Shown here piece after piece: positions 28,501 through 39,500 of a stretch of DNA of 64,000 nucleotides. Position 1 is the stretch's first letter. Each line of letters starts with the position of its first letter. The position numbers were made by a program, and so were the translations under genes. The notes under the pieces were generated by a model, which saw nothing but the letters and a program-made list of their open reading frames with translations, made no database searches and was not told the origin of the DNA. The DNA is from Bugulina stolonifera (taxonomy: Eukaryota > Bryozoa > Gymnolaemata > Cheilostomatida > Bugulidae), in the NCBI GenBank assembly GCA_935421135.1, contig OW285195.1, positions 9,702,391 through 9,766,390 of the forward strand, in the 5' to 3' direction.

Positions 28501-31468
28501 TACTACATATAAGTATATATCACACTAATGGTAAGTATAGATAGTACTACATGTAAGTATATATCACACTAAAGGTGAGTATAGATAGTACTACATGTAA
28601 GTATATATCACACTAAAGGTAAGTATAGATAGTACTACATATAAGTATATATCACACTAATGGTAAGTATAGATAGTACTACATGTAAGTATAGATCACA
28701 CTACATGTAAGTATAGATAGTACTACATGTAAGTATATATCACACTAAAGGTGAGTATAGATAGTACTACATGTAAGTATATATCACACTAAAGGTAAGT
28801 ATAGATAGTACTACATATAAGTATATATCACACTAATGGTAAGTATAGATAGTACTACATGTAAGTATAGATCACACTACATGTAAGTATAGATAGTACT
28901 ACATGTAAGTATTAGATCACACTTCTACATGTACATGTAAGTATATATCATACTACAGGTAAGTATTAGATCACACTTCTACATGTAAGTATATATTATA
29001 CTACAGGTAAGTATTAGATCACACTAAATGTACATGTAAGTACAGATCATACTACATGTAAGTACAGATCACACTACATGTAAGTATAGATCCCAATACA
29101 TGTAAGTATAGATCACAATACATGTAAATATAGATCACAATACATGTAAGTATAGATCACAATACATGTAAATATAGATCACAATACATGTAAGTATAGA
29201 TCACAATACATGTAAATATAGATCACAATACATGTAAGTATAGATCACAATACATGTAAGTATAGATCACAATACATGTAAGTATAGATCACAATACATG
29301 TAAGTATAGATCACAATACATGTAAATATAGATCGTACTACAAGCGAACTAGTCAACACCATTTGGGACAACTTTAGAAGCTCGATGCTACAGTGTATAA
29401 TAAACCAATAAGATGACTATTTGGTGTCAAAAATCACCAGAAGACCATCTTGTAGTATATAATGAGTAGAAATAACTCACTCCGACTGCTATTGTTGATC
29501 AGTCAGTGACCTGTTAATGTTCCCTATGTGGGTGTTCCCTATGTGGGTGTTCCCCATGTGGGTGTTCCCCATGTGGGTGTTCCCTATGTGGGTGTTCCCT
29601 ACTGCTATACACTTCTTGTAGAAACAGTATTATCTAGTAGTTGATTTAAAAGATAGCAATGTATTTAAAAATAAAACAATAATATTTACCAATATTAGAC
29701 TTGTCGTTGTAACCGGGATGATCAGCAATTTTGTCGCACAACTTCCGGAAGTTCCTAAAACAGTTGTCTTCAGTCACATCATTCTCGACCTTGACCTTCT
29801 CCAATTTAACAGGAGACGATGGCTCTGACTGTAACGATAGTCCTAATAATTATATCACATCTACAGCAAACACTACCTTGGCATGAATATTTAGAGTAAC
29901 TAAGATATATGCGCTGTTAAAAATGCATAAACCGAATACCGTAACCTCGTTAAGAGCATTAGTTGTAGAGGTCAATCCATCAATGATTATAGTCTACCTA
30001 TTGATGATATCTCCTGTCTTCCCCTCAGAGTAGAGAAAATAAGCAGCCTGCAATAAACACCAGAGTTTGTTTCAATACAATAGCAAATATATCTTTCTAC
30101 CTTCTTAACTGATGTCTCCGACTTGACTGATTTACTAGTGGAGGCTGCTGCTGCCGCAGATGGTTCCTTCTTCACTGCTTTAGCAGGAGTACTGGTACTG
30201 GCAGCATCAGACTTTGGCTTACTTTTAGCAGGCTTCTTTGCTGGGGTCTTTGATCCTTTGCTGGCTCTTTTCTCAGCCACGTCTGACAAATGAGTGTAAT
30301 CCACATTAATTAAAACATTATGGTGCATAACAATAGAACCACAAGGTGAGAGGTCAGAAAGTGTAGCCTATTATATATGACTAAAACTAACTAGGCCTAC
30401 ATTACACACAACAATACATCAGCCTAACTGTAGCAATTGATAGATAATTGTGGTGAAAAGCACGGCATGATATGCGTCTATATCTATTCTTATCTACCCA
30501 GTACAGGTTACAAGTTCTGAGTACAATGCATAGGTAGATTTCTATATATTATGGTATAGTGAAAGAGTCATGAACAATAGCAAACATGAATATAGAACAG
30601 CTGACATACAGTCAGGCTATAAATATAAAGTGCATGTCATAGGGTGGTTTTGACACCAGACTGGCTTGATACAGGTTACTCGTGACCTATATTCGTCTCC
30701 TACCTTTGATGAGGTCTTTGATCATTTCCTTATCCTCATCAGTGAGATCGGTGAAACCTTCAATCTCATCCGAAGAGTCGATTATTTTAGTCGTAGCCCG
30801 AGCTCTCTCAAACATCTCAAACAAACATTTCGGGTGGTGCCACTGTTTCATCTCACCTTCAATATGTCAAACAACACGCAAAATCAAATTTGCACAAGCA
30901 TAATGAGCCAGAACTAAAGAGGGAATACAATCATGTGTATTGTCAGTTGCTGAACACCTCCAACCAGGTGTTAAGCCTGGTTCAAACTGAACTGGATAAT
31001 ATAGATTGTTACTGGATTATTACTACATAAAAATTGGTTCTTACTGAGCTGTGTATGCCAAACCCTGTCAGTTTAGGATATACGTAAACAGAATAACTGA
31101 GTAGTACAGAGTCAGTTTACATAGCAATGCAATCAATCTAAACCTAAGCGTAAGTTCAACACCGAAATTACTACCAAGTTCAATGTGAACCAAACACATA
31201 GCTCGCACAAGAATTGGCTTATATAGTCAGCTCATGTGAGTGCATACCTAGACCATAAATTCCACTACATACGTCAAATGCCAGACCACAAAGTTCCATC
31301 GATACTATACGCTAGACATGACTACTCACCTTCGCCATCATGGAAGAAGTTAGGGACAACCTTAGCGATTCTCAGCTGACCTTTCTCACACTTGGCTTTA
31401 CATTTCTTACATCCTGCTGTGCCTCTTTTAGCATAATCACATGCAAACTTAGTGCTCGACTCTGCCAT
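13570..31468 (-). CDS. LIG3: DNA ligase III
   Basis: ATP-dependent ligase that seals nicks in base-excision and single-strand-break repair with XRCC1, and maintains mitochondrial DNA in animals. Nineteen exons join in phase to 879 residues: 31330-31468, 30704-30856, 30101-30282, 29690-29828, 27313-27452, 26704-26915, 26517-26594, 25702-25891, 24758-24874, 24187-24318, 23293-23372, 22512-22599, 21639-21716, 21302-21425, 20940-21082, 20225-20302, 19925-20071, 19257-19451, 13570-13794. Residues about 6-90 are the PARP-type zinc finger (CDYAKRGTAGCKKCKAKC, later HHPKC). Exon 3 is a Lys/Ser/Ala linker. Exons 4-8 form the DNA-binding domain. Exon 9 has adenylation motif KYDGER (active lysine about 421). 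Exon 13 has EGLEGLVLK and exon 14 KVKKDY. Exons 15-17 give the OB fold (GGMMSVFLMGCYNP, WEITGAEFSKS). Exon 18 is a linker and exon 19 the C-terminal BRCT. The chosen start (MAESS) matches the nuclear start of vertebrate LIG3; in-frame ATGs at 31483 and 31525 could extend it. Confidence 0.95.
16135..16250. repeat. 18-bp tandem repeat
   Basis: About six copies of GTTAGCACCCACAGTTTT inside the last LIG3 intron, with one truncated unit at the left end. It is open in one frame (repeated GANKTV on the minus strand), but only because 18 is a multiple of three; no gene is implied. Confidence 0.9.
17223..17510 (-). mobile_element. tRNA-derived SINE with perfect 14-bp target duplication
   Basis: Read on the minus strand the element begins with a tRNA-like head. 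The A box is TGGCTTAGGGGTTAG and the B box GGTTCAAGTCC, a textbook match to the polymerase III consensus. A body containing GGTAGGAAGAGCATCGGGCC follows. It is flanked by a perfect 14-bp direct repeat, AAATGGGGAATTCT (17209-17222 and 17511-17524), as expected for LINE-driven retrotransposition. A second member lies at 52795-52979. The GAAGAGCATC.GCC core resembles central domains shared by several invertebrate and fish SINEs (from memory, not searched). Confidence 0.9.
22424..22482. repeat. 22-bp tandem repeat
   Basis: Three copies of a unit centred on GTGCACTATGATGGCAAC, in the LIG3 intron upstream of exon 13. No function seen. Confidence 0.75.
23196..23280. repeat. 19-bp tandem repeat
   Basis: Four copies of GGAAACTATCTCCTTATAA with small changes, just inside the intron that follows LIG3 exon 11. 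Confidence 0.85.
23687..24020. repeat. About 53-bp tandem repeat, roughly six copies
   Basis: AT-rich array in the LIG3 intron between exons 10 and 11. Each unit carries TATAACTATAGATACTAGC followed by AATGTATATACAG and a TATCTTATAGC tail. One or two copies have an inserted or altered segment (TTATTGGTTATAGC). No gene. Confidence 0.85.
27470..29340. repeat. About 1.9-kb minisatellite built of 22-bp units
   Basis: Fills most of LIG3 intron 4. Two basic unit types alternate, TAGTACTACATGTAAGTATA and CACACTAAAGGTAAGTATAT, combined into higher-order blocks of 44 bp or more; the right end shifts to GATCACAATACATGTAAGTA. Blocks around 27830-28130, 28550-28700 and 28740-28880 repeat the same higher-order order, showing block duplication. 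On the plus strand nearly every unit contains GTAAGTAT, a consensus 5' splice-site core; on the LIG3 sense strand these read ATACTTAC and would not act as donors. Confidence 0.95.
29519..29601. repeat. 15-bp tandem repeat
   Basis: Five full copies and one partial copy of GTTCCCTATGTGGGT (T/C variation at one site), next to the large minisatellite in LIG3 intron 4. Confidence 0.9.
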
Positions 31469-32139
31469 CTTACCTAGATCCATTGAATTAAATTTTATAT
31501 CGTCTAAATTAAAATGAAAACACATTTGATCGCAATAAAATATATTTGGTATTGAAGACTATCTAATGACTACATGCATTTAGGAAATAAGAAACACTAA
31601 ATATCTTAGTTTCCCTTAGTCACATGTTTCGACAAAAATATTAATAAAATTATCAGCAATTGGTGACAATGGCAATGGAGATATTAATATCTGGCAATGA
31701 TTAAATATCGCAAATTCTCCTACTGCAAGCCAAGTAAATTCGGCAAATGAAATTATGGATATATGTTGACAGATAGCTTTCACCCACTGTAGCCTTTAGA
31801 AGAAATAAAACAATGCAAATTTCTCATGCCATATGGTTGAAAAAAAGTGACACCTTAAATAAGCACACCCTAAAGAATCATTGCATCATCATATTTCATA
31901 ATACTAAAAGTGGATGCGCACGTGGTGAGAAAGTAGGTCCCCATAGAGCCTACAGGTAGGCCAAGGGCTAATTCGTCATAGATTAGCAAAAGTTACTCCC
32001 AGTGCCCAGCTGTTGAGTATTGCTGCAAATTTTTAAACCTAAAGGCCTGTTGCAGAACTACATGCATTTAAAATTGGAATCTGTTCTCGCGTAAATTTTG
32101 GCTAAATTCTGTAGACTCGCATCCCCATTGTACCATTGA

Positions 32140-32517
32140 CAAAGATTGTGGAAGGGAAGATCGGACACTCAATGATAAAACCCTGTCCCACCAAATACGC
32201 CCAATTTGGCGGTCCCGACGTTCCGCGATCCACTTCCCGCCTTAAATTTGCTGAACTTTTAGATGGCTGCTAGACTAGTTTTGCGAAGCAACGGGTTAAC
32301 TGTTGCGTTCTTTCTAATGATATATCGTTTGTATAAGTAGACTGTCTATTCGATTCCGCTGTTAGGAATATTATCTGATTGGCCGGCGGAACACCAATAG
32401 CAAAAGCGAATTTGTGTACAAGGTAGCACAACTCTTTGCTTTGTTCGGACCGCGTTTGGAGGCGGGGGACGGACAGTTTTTGGCCTGAGTGTCTGATCTT
32501 CCCTTCCACTATCTTTG
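32140..32517. mobile_element. MITE of hAT-like type, copy 1
   Basis: The ends form an inverted repeat: CAAAGATTGTGGAAGGGAAG on the left and, reverse-complemented, CAAAGATAGTGGAAGGGAAG on the right. Flanked by a 7-bp direct repeat CCATTGA (32133-32139 and 32518-32524). The same element in the same orientation occurs at 60902-61282 with good similarity throughout. Lies in the presumed first intron of LIG3. No transposase. Confidence 0.82.
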
Positions 32518-33275
32518 CCATTGAACTAGGCCTACCTGACAAAGGAATCTAGGCTAATAGGCTACTACATATTTATATTTATATTAGGCTATAACAGTCT
32601 CCTGTTAAAGTTTGAAATTTCTCATGTCAATCTCACCTATAGGCAGTCCCATCAACACAACATCAACAATTAAAATTAACACTCAGCGTGTCAGAGTCAC
32701 CTCAAACAACAAGTCCACTACCAAGCACCATCAGTGCTCTGCCACTGACTATCTAGTAAGTAGCTCTAGGAGCCTAGCGTATATTAATGTTATAAATTAT
32801 AGGAATTGTTAATAGAACATGTGCCTATTACCTTAAAATGGCAACAAAATCTACTTGCTGACGATCTTGATATTTAGGCCTATCGACCAAGAAAAGTTCC
32901 TTTGAACTAAGAAGAAACTGGCATTATTATAATAATTATTATTTCAAGGCTAATAAAAATATAAAAATTAAAACAACTTTCACCCTAGAAAACTATAGTT
33001 CTGTATTAATAATAATTTAATAATAGAACTTGAACTTCTAATATTAAATAGGCCTACAAATATTAAAGAAATATAATTTAATATCTATTCATTTACACAC
33101 AAATTCAAAATCGGAATCAAAATGAAAAAATTAAAATTAATAAGGAAAACTTCATTATTTTTCTTTTAACTTTTATTTTAATCATTATGATTATTAAAGA
33201 TGTTATAACTAAAATTGGGGGTTTTGGTATTGTCAGTTATAACATTTAATTGGAGCCAAAGTACTTAGGACTCAC

Positions 33276-33443
33276 CAGCTGTACGTAGTATGTAGTAGTA
33301 GTAGTACGCTGTATGTAGGTCCTTTTGCGTGCACCTTGATCTCCAATGTAGTAAGCTGTGTGGCGTAGGTTCTGGTTCTGTGGTCTAGGATGTGGCGGTG
33401 TCGACTCTATTCCAAGGTCTACAACGAGATAGTTGTTCCGCAT
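33276..33443 (-). other. LIG3: Possible non-coding first exon of LIG3
   Basis: A strong donor (CAGCTG then GTGAGT) occurs at 33276/33275 on the LIG3 strand. A good acceptor (TTTTAATTTAG) lies at 31504 just before the ligase start exon. Joining them puts a stop in the frame of the upstream open frame, so this would be 5' UTR and not a mitochondrial leader. The 5' limit of the exon is unknown; 33443 is only the first ATG of the open frame. This is an inference from splice signals. Confidence 0.4.
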
Positions 33444-34034
33444 ATATCCTTACTCCTTAGTACGCATAGATATGAGTTACTGGGTAGCCTACGATCCACC
33501 TACACTCCACACGCTCCACACTATTGTAGTTTAGTTTAGTTTTTAGTGTTTTTGTTTTAGTGTTTTATTGGTTTTTATTTGGTTTTCTATTTTGTAGTTT
33601 TTCTTCCATTTTTGTGTTTTCTACTAGCTTATACATTTGTATAATATATATGTGTAACGTCTAGGTAGTCGTCCACTCTTGTCACTGTGTGACTTATCTA
33701 CAGGTATGTCGACAGTCTATACTGCTGTCTCTCCATGCCTCATTTTCACAGTCTACTCTAGGTATCTGTCTATCTATCTCTCTACTGAGACTACTCTACT
33801 GTGTAGGTACTCCTCTCCTATATATATCTGTCCTATCTACAGTCAGCCAATCAGTTTTAGTGAGGAGTTACATTCTCTCAAGTGCGCAAGAGTGGACAAC
33901 TCTTAAATATACTAATTGTCACTATTTATATGCAACAAAGATAAGAACAAAAATAATTTTAATTTAATAAAGTAAAGTCAAGTTAAAAAAATTAAAATAA
34001 CAAACATAATATATAGTTTAATTATATATTTTGC

Positions 34035-34226
34035 ACGACCTATTTAAGTTGAGCTACCATTAATGTTGTGTGTTTCTTATTTAATTAGGTTTGGTCTAAT
34101 TTTTATATTAAATTAATTATTAATTAATATTATATTCTTGTTCAAATATAAAAATGAAAATTAGACCAAATCTATTTAAATAAAAACACACAATATCAAT
34201 GATAGCCCAACTTAGATAAGTCGTGA
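34035..34226. repeat. Inverted repeat (about 75-bp arms) inside a direct-repeat pair
   Basis: The left arm, starting CACGACCTATTTAAGTTGAG, is inverted in the right arm, ending CTTAGATAAGTCGTG. The arms contain the matching AATTAGACCAAA and AAACACACAA segments and an AT-rich centre. A separate diverged direct repeat begins GTGCCTATTACCTTAAAATG at 32821 and GTGCCTAATACTTTAAAATG at 34257 (each about 90 bp). The whole looks like an old transposon remnant. Confidence 0.7.
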
Positions 34227-35186
34227 AAAATGTTTGATCTTCTCGTAGCTGGCATTGTGCCTAATACTTTAAAATGGTAACAAAACTCATTTGCTGACTA
34301 TCTTGAAATTTATCGGCCAAGCAAAGTTGTTTTGGACCAAGCAAAGTTTCTATATACCAAGTTTATCCAGTAAACGATGCGCATACTCATTTGCCGTAGT
34401 TCTCTCGCCAAAATGGGCAAACCGTTGCTCTTTAACGAGCGCCCAGCCTGTGGTCAAACGCTTAGGCTATAGAAATATAGGTCGACAATAGTGGTTGACA
34501 GTCTGCACAAAGAGCGTACTTTTACCATCTTTGGTCTACACGAGACATAAATAGTTCAGACCACGTGGTCAGTAGGATGGCTCGAACTTTTTGGGCCTTT
34601 TTCCTATATTTCTGCTCTTCTAAATGCTTGCATCTTCTATTGATGTTATTGGTATAAACATTATGTATTCTGAAAATAATAAGCTAGCATTACAAGTACT
34701 TTTAGCCAATCTCAGGGCAATTTTTTCGCCAATCTTGAGAAGACTCCATTGTTTTATCGGTAATTTTTCGTTGCCGCTCAACTACTTTGAACTAGGGCGC
34801 TTATTAGGTCAGATTTCATGCGATCCTATTGGTGTATAAAGCCGTGGAACAACTTATTAGTTCTATAAACTTTGGACCAAGAAAAAACTTGTTTACATGT
34901 GCTCAAATTAGTCTGACCGGTTCGTATAAATGTCTGTTTGTCGACTGTATCAGTTAGTTTGGGGAGCGTGCAGTAATCTCGGGCTAACTCTAGCTTTGTT
35001 TTCCTTGCGAAAATAGTTACTCGGTCCAATTACGAGTCGACATATAACTATCTGAAAACGATCTAGCGGGAGTGCTTTAATATATTTTCTTGCAATTGTC
35101 ACTGGTGAGAACAACTCCTGCCACAATCTTGGCATACCTGAAAAATCAACATGCACAAGGATCTATATTACAATGCTGCATGTAAT

Positions 35187-35496
35187 CAGTGTACTGTTCG
35201 AAGTGGAACAAATAAGATGGGTACACTGGGCCTGCAATCTTACAGATTAGTATTGTATAGCTATCCACTTAATTAGTGGATTACTAAAATGAAAAAATCG
35301 TTCTCTGGTGAGATTCGAACTCAAGACCTTGTGAATGATAGTCAAGCACTCTACTATTATACACTATCAGTTCCACAGTGACTGTATGGGGAAAACTAGC
35401 CATTGAAATAAGGGTACACACCTGCTGGCCGTACAACCACCAAAATTGAGGTGGGTGCACACTGTGTACTCCCGTATGACCACACTTCAAACACTG
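35187..35496. mobile_element. hAT-like MITE with internal tRNA-like segment and perfect 8-bp duplication
   Basis: It starts CAGTGTACTGTTCGAAGTGG and ends CACTTCAAACACTG, giving inverted termini of CAGTGTT.GAAGTG type. The flanks are the identical octamer CATGTAAT (35179-35186 and 35497-35504). On the minus strand an inner segment (about 35300-35370) has the B box GAGTTCGAATCTC and an A-box-like TAGTGTATAATAGTAGAGTG. So a tRNA-like unit sits inside a DNA transposon. The relative at 12838-13253 shares both termini and interior. Confidence 0.88.
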
Positions 35497-35585
35497 CATG
35501 TAATACTAAAACAACATAATGTAGGAAATCTTTCTTACTTTTTCGGTATCTAAACAGTATGTCATACTGAATCAATGCTTGTATC

Positions 35586-35745
35586 CAATATTGGAAGTGG
35601 ATTAAATAGGGTGGATACACTGCACCTGCATTTCAAAAGTAATTGTCATTATGTTCGACATGTAGATGTAGTGTAGGCTCACGTCTTGAGACGAGCCTAC
35701 TTCATGTGCCCATATGTACATCATGTGCCTTTACTTCTAACACTG
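35586..35745. mobile_element. Degenerate relative of the preceding MITE
   Basis: The ends CAATATTGGAAGTGG and TTACTTCTAACACTG resemble the termini of the element just upstream. The start of the interior also matches in part (GGTGGATACACTGCACCTGC against GATGGGTACACTGGGCCTGC). A stem GTAGGCTC..GAGCCTAC lies at about 35675-35702. No flanking duplication is seen. Confidence 0.45.
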
Positions 35746-36585
35746 CATTTAGTCATTGAAACAATTTCAGCAATTTATTAAATTGGCATCACAAGTAATA
35801 AGCTGACCAATATCACATGTATTTACACAGGAATTGTGATGACTATTCATCATCATATATTTACATGTATATAATGCATTATTTAGTGTCAAATTTGACT
35901 GCATTCCGCAATATACCAGGATCGCTGTGAGTTATTTTTAAACAGATGTGCCGGCAACAAGCAATAAAGGATTCTCTGCTAAAATTAAATTTGAAGACAA
36001 AAAAGGTGTCTTAACTGGCAAATCATTGGATTCAATCTACTGTGAGTTCGATAATGTTGAACCTTGTTGAAACACCCCTTATGAGCCCCAGAAAACAGCA
36101 TGGCAAAGCAATCTACATGAGATTAAATGAAGAAAATTCACCACATCAACCTTTTACTAACAAGTCGGTAATTAGTGGTATAAAAAATAGATTGACTCAG
36201 AAACTTGCATGTACACACACTAGATAATGTGGTATATCCAGTGTTCACCACGCAATAATGATGTGAATAATTGGAAACACTAGCAGTAGTTTCCTTTGCA
36301 TGCAACTGATTCTTACTATAAAGATCTACAATATGCAAATTATAGCACCGAAATCTGTATTGCCTGAATATCCAATTATTTTGTTCAAATTTGATAGGAA
36401 TAGAAATCAGTACAAAAAATAGTAAGATGTTTAATACAGGGTTGTATGCCAACTAATCAAGCATTCCTTTAGTCAAAACAATATAATATATACATTATAC
36501 ACAAACTCCTACACGCATAATGAATATAAATGTTGTAGCGTGTGCCAATAAAATTACAAAGTGACACAAAAATTTGTATCATTAT

Positions 36586-39500
36586 TCAATATCTATGTGG
36601 GCTGATAATCAAATTTTTGGGAGTTGACTGCCCGATGTAAACCCCATCATGTATATTATTATGTTTACCCAAAAGTTTATCTGTTTTATCAACAGTCTCA
36701 CTGGATTGTGTAATAGTTGAAGTGTCAGCTACCCTTGTTTGAAGTATGCTATTAGCTATAGAAGTGGAATCAATTGGTAGGGTCATCTCACTGCTGTTAC
36801 TGATTGTGTTGTCTGTATGGTCAGTGCTGCCAAGCCTCTGCAAATATTAATCATTAATTTCATTACTGAACAATATTATTTATACATATATCAACTATAC
36901 ACTGTGTACTGTTACTATCACTGCCACTACAACTACCACTGTCGCTAACTCCATTCCTATCATATGTACTTCTGCTACCACTACCCCCACCATTACTACT
37001 ACATTTCATTTAGATTAAAACTATCCTACAATTTTCTGGCACTGCTAATTCTACTAACCGTTTGACTGCCACCACTACTGTTCTTAGCCACTCTAATTGC
37101 ACCAGAAGAGCTATTAGCCAGCTGATGATCTCTACGTCTAGGACAGATTCTCCAGCTCTCACTAAACTTCTTCCTCAGCTTCGGGTGAAGCAATGTGAAG
37201 AATATAGGAGCTATAACATAGCCAGCTTCCTGTAAAAGACAGTAAATTTAGACTATAATTATGTACAGGTATACGTGTTCATTATGCTGGCATATACTGT
37301 ACATATAACTAATTGTATTTAGCAGCATTATGGCATAATATTTCACAGATGAAACTGTTTTTATAGAACCAGCACGGTTTAGTTGACATGAGTTCTGAGT
37401 ACAATAAAGGAGTGTGCTTGCATGCAGCTATTCGTAGCATATTTGAAGCTAAAGTAGGCAGTCTATTTAATGGAATTCAGCTATGGAAATAACTATGATG
37501 CTCATGGAAATCTACTGAATGTAGTGACAATTACACTGTACATGTGCGTATCTACCTATGTACCATGCATGGCATGGAAATTCAATAAATGTATCGAACC
37601 TCAAACCCTGAGCTACATGTATTATCGGACTGAGGGTTAATTAACTGTATTAAATAATTATAAAATCATAACCTTTACTAGCATCCGTTTGTATTTTTGA
37701 AATAGTGTATGAAGTCCAATATTTGGTCCTACCTATGACGTATTTCCCAATCTACTGAAAACTACCAAAGCTTGTTTATTATAAAAATAGAAGTATTTTG
37801 CCATGAATTGCTATTTGTTCTTTGTACTGCAGCAACAACACATCTATCTCTAAACAGCCTGTGCGGTACCTTCTAATTATGTGTCGCTTCGCTTAAGTTC
37901 CATTGGGAACTGAAACCAGAGTATCTAGATTTGGGTCATGCACATGAGGACACATCATAATAAATAGACAATTTATTCCAGCCCATGGTCAATCTGATAA
38001 GAATGAGTTATCAGTGCTAGTCAGTGTTAGTCAAGACTTACAATTCACAATCTATATTTAGGAGAGCTGATAGACCACTCTCCATTCCAATTGGTACACA
38101 GCAGGTCTACGTGAAAACATTACAATATACTGGACATTTACCTGTGCACATATTAAGTAAGCATTTAACATCTTCTTGCAGTTGTCCTCAAAGAGAAAAC
38201 CAAGTTTACAGGAGAGCATTATTGAGCTCGACACAGTGTGTGGTACCGTAGATAATACATATGCAAAGGTAGTTGCTGCTGCGATGATTGAGGCTCTTTT
38301 TATCAAAGCCGCTCTTCTCTCACTTAAACTACCTCTGGATAAAGTTCTTCTACCGATGAATACCATCTGGGTGTACATCACCACTGGAATCTGGAATAAT
38401 CATTCATTGTACATGTAGTCAATTACATGTAGAAAGAAGTTATTTTGATGACCTATTGTTTCATTTATATTCTCGATCATTTCCACATTCTCACTTACAG
38501 TACATACACATACACATACACGCGTACATATACATGTATATTTTCTAGGTGTGCAATGTAGGTGTACATGTACATTCGCAGAATACACAGTTAAGGCCTA
38601 AAATATTTTACTACACAGTTATCTGCATTGTCTTTACTCCCAAAATCTTGGTAGACTACAATGTAGTCATGCTAAGAGCATAAAAGACAGTGTCACATTG
38701 CCGCTACACGAGTGGTCGCTAACTATGGCAAGCTATCTCAGATTTTTTGCTGGCCTTCCTATGTGGGAATAGGCGTAGTGTCAGTCTGTCAATCAATAGG
38801 AGCAGCTCATTTTAAGCGGAAACAACTACAGCATCTACATCTGCATCTTCATAACAAAGTTGCGTTCAAAGCAGCATGAATAGTGTTAGCTGTTCAAGTG
38901 TGGACAAGAGGACACAACTCTGCTTATGGCAGCAGAAATTCAACAAACCTAAATAAGGGAGCCTGCATTAAACATAAGCGTAAACCACACATCATAACCC
39001 CTTTAAAGACTTGCCACCTTGTCTTCGGAATATATGTATAAGCAATAGCGCCTTACATATGGTATGCAGCAATAAAAATAATCCTTTGAAATAATCTTCA
39101 TTCTATAAAATTTGTCATTAGGCAATTATTACTACACATACATGTAGATGACAGGTTTGGGTGACAAAAGAGAGTCCATGTGCATACTCACAATCACAAC
39201 TAACACAGCGACAGTGCCTAATGTATAATGCCAATATTTATTCTTCATGTAATGCGTTTCTGGACACTTGTTCCATGTAGGTTCCGCTTTATAAACACTT
39301 GTCATGGGCAGCAGGGCTATCACAATAGCTGCCAGTATTAAAGTGACTATAGCAACTTTAAAGAACTTCTTGGTTGCTGACTCTCTCTGATGTGGGAATT
39401 TAACCTAAAAATAAAATAAAGTTTCATTTACAAAATGTGAACATGTGTAAACATAGATCCAGCACATTTGCTCTCTGTACGTGTACGTGTAGAATTATTT

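Larger units (their letters stand above)
33444..36585. other. Intergenic region between LIG3 and GPCR gene A
   Basis: No gene recognised. It holds a T-rich low-complexity stretch (about 33520-33650), a hairpin, a diverged direct repeat, and two MITE copies described separately. The LIG3 promoter probably lies in the 33450-33900 part, but no element is certain. Confidence 0.6.

Noticed and set aside
27470..29340. CRISPR-like array of short repeats
   Set aside because: Units are contiguous and variable, without unique spacers, in an intron of an animal gene; it is a minisatellite.
30666..30917. Two overlapping plus-strand frames
   Set aside because: Antisense shadows of LIG3 exon 2.
33246..33443. 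Arg-containing open frame as a mitochondrial leader for LIG3
   Set aside because: Splicing from its donor to the ligase acceptor leads to a stop within three codons, so it cannot be joined in frame.
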